NCBI RefSeq assembly: GCF_037893015.1
Contig: NC_133659.1
Span: 15,452,861-15,516,860 of the forward strand
Direction of reading: 5' to 3'
Origin: Macrotis lagotis
Lineage: Eukaryota; Chordata; Mammalia; Peramelemorphia; Peramelidae
DNA length: 64,000 bases
Under the pieces are notes generated by a model. That model saw only the letters and a list, made by a program, of their open reading frames with translations, had not been told where the DNA came from and did not search any database. Both the position numbers and the translations under genes were made by a program. Shown piece after piece: positions 63,414 through 64,000 of the stretch. The stretch's first letter is position 1. The number at the start of each line of letters is the position of its first letter.

Positions 63414-63650
63414 AAGGCAGCTAAGTGGTTCATTGAGCACTGGAGTCAGGAAGGCCTGAGTTCAAATCCAACCTCAAAAAGCCTAGCAGTTGTGTGACTC
63501 TGGAAAAGTTATTTAGTCCTGTTTGGTTCAATGTTCTCATCTATAAAATAAGCTAGAGAAGAAAATGGCTAAGAAACTCTAGTGGCTTTGCTAAGAAAAC
63601 CCCAAAAGGAGTCATTCAGAGTCTGAAGCAACTGAACAGCAACAAGAATA
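63414..63650 (+). mobile_element. Marsupial tRNA-SINE, long 3' arm type
   Basis: 'ggcagctaagtggttcattg', 'gagttcaaatccaacctcaa', 'aagctagagaagaaaatggc', 'aagaaaaccccaaaaggagt', 'gaagcaactgaacagcaaca'. Near full length. Confidence 0.85.
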
Positions 63651-64000
63651 AGAAGGAACTCAGTTTCCTGAAAGATTCTGCTTCCCTGGTATTAGTTGTA
63701 TTATGAGTTTGCTCATTCTTTTCTTTTTTAAAATAAAATGGCACCCATGTCATACCCCATCGCCTCAGGGAATGAGAGTTACAAGAGTATTCTGGATGGT
63801 CCTAAATAGAGAGAGACCTCATTATCCAAAGTCTTTGTCCTCTGGCTTCTGAGGATCTTGAGAAAGGATTTAGCTATAGTATGAGTCTAATTTTATCAGA
63901 TTTGTCATGCTCATAACTTGGGTTAACTGCTGCATAACCCAAACCCTCCAAGAAGTCAACACTGAAATATGAGATGATCCTCTGATTATGAGGAAGGGGT
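63651..64000. other. Unassigned sequence
   Basis: No repeat or gene recognised up to the end of the window. Confidence 0.3.

Overview
The window looks like intergenic or deep intronic DNA from a marsupial, most likely an Australian lineage such as a dasyurid. The evidence is the repeat content. About 21 copies of a short tRNA-derived SINE of the WSINE1 type are present, with a tRNA-like head, the ending ...CTTGGGCAAGCCACTTAACCCC..., an A-rich tail and 11-16 bp target-site duplications. They sit beside marsupial-type L1 3' UTR pieces, a SINE family carrying an RTE tail, and many old L2, L3/CR1 and MIR fragments. Species cannot be fixed from the sequence alone. I found no protein-coding exon, tRNA, rRNA or other functional RNA gene that I can defend. 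The recognisable coding sequence belongs to dead retrotransposons.

Layout. 1-4.5 kb: MIR and L2 fragments, one young SINE with a perfect target duplication at 1.69 kb, and a GC-richer non-repeat island at 3.66-4.4 kb with a palindromic RFX-type X-box. 4.3-6.35 kb: a 135 bp direct duplication that interrupts a SINE, then a decayed antisense RTE LINE. 6.4-10.5 kb: a long antisense L2 whose reverse transcriptase has lost its catalytic Asp pair. 10.5-17.5 kb: dense MIR, L2 and L3/CR1 relics up to a 100-N assembly gap (17478-17577). 17.8-20.1 kb: an L1 relic, then about 1.7 kb of AT-rich, repeat-poor sequence that is a candidate conserved noncoding block. 20-30 kb: nested SINEs, an inverted SINE pair, L1 and L3 pieces, and a second repeat-poor block with an octamer motif near 27 kb. 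30-37.5 kb: mostly old, little-recognised sequence with a hAT-like fragment. 37.5-64 kb: the young-SINE-rich half, with nested insertions at 41, 46, 48.8, 53.4, 58.7-59.3, 61 and 63 kb.

The repeats suggest three LINE-SINE partnerships: WSINE1-like SINEs (A-rich tails, target duplications) with L1; a SINE whose 3' end matches the RTE LINE in this window; and MIR with L2. The most unusual single feature is the SINE at 4.56-4.95 kb, whose middle has been replaced by a 97.8% identical copy of 135 bp lying 485 bp upstream. No new enzymatic or defence system was found.
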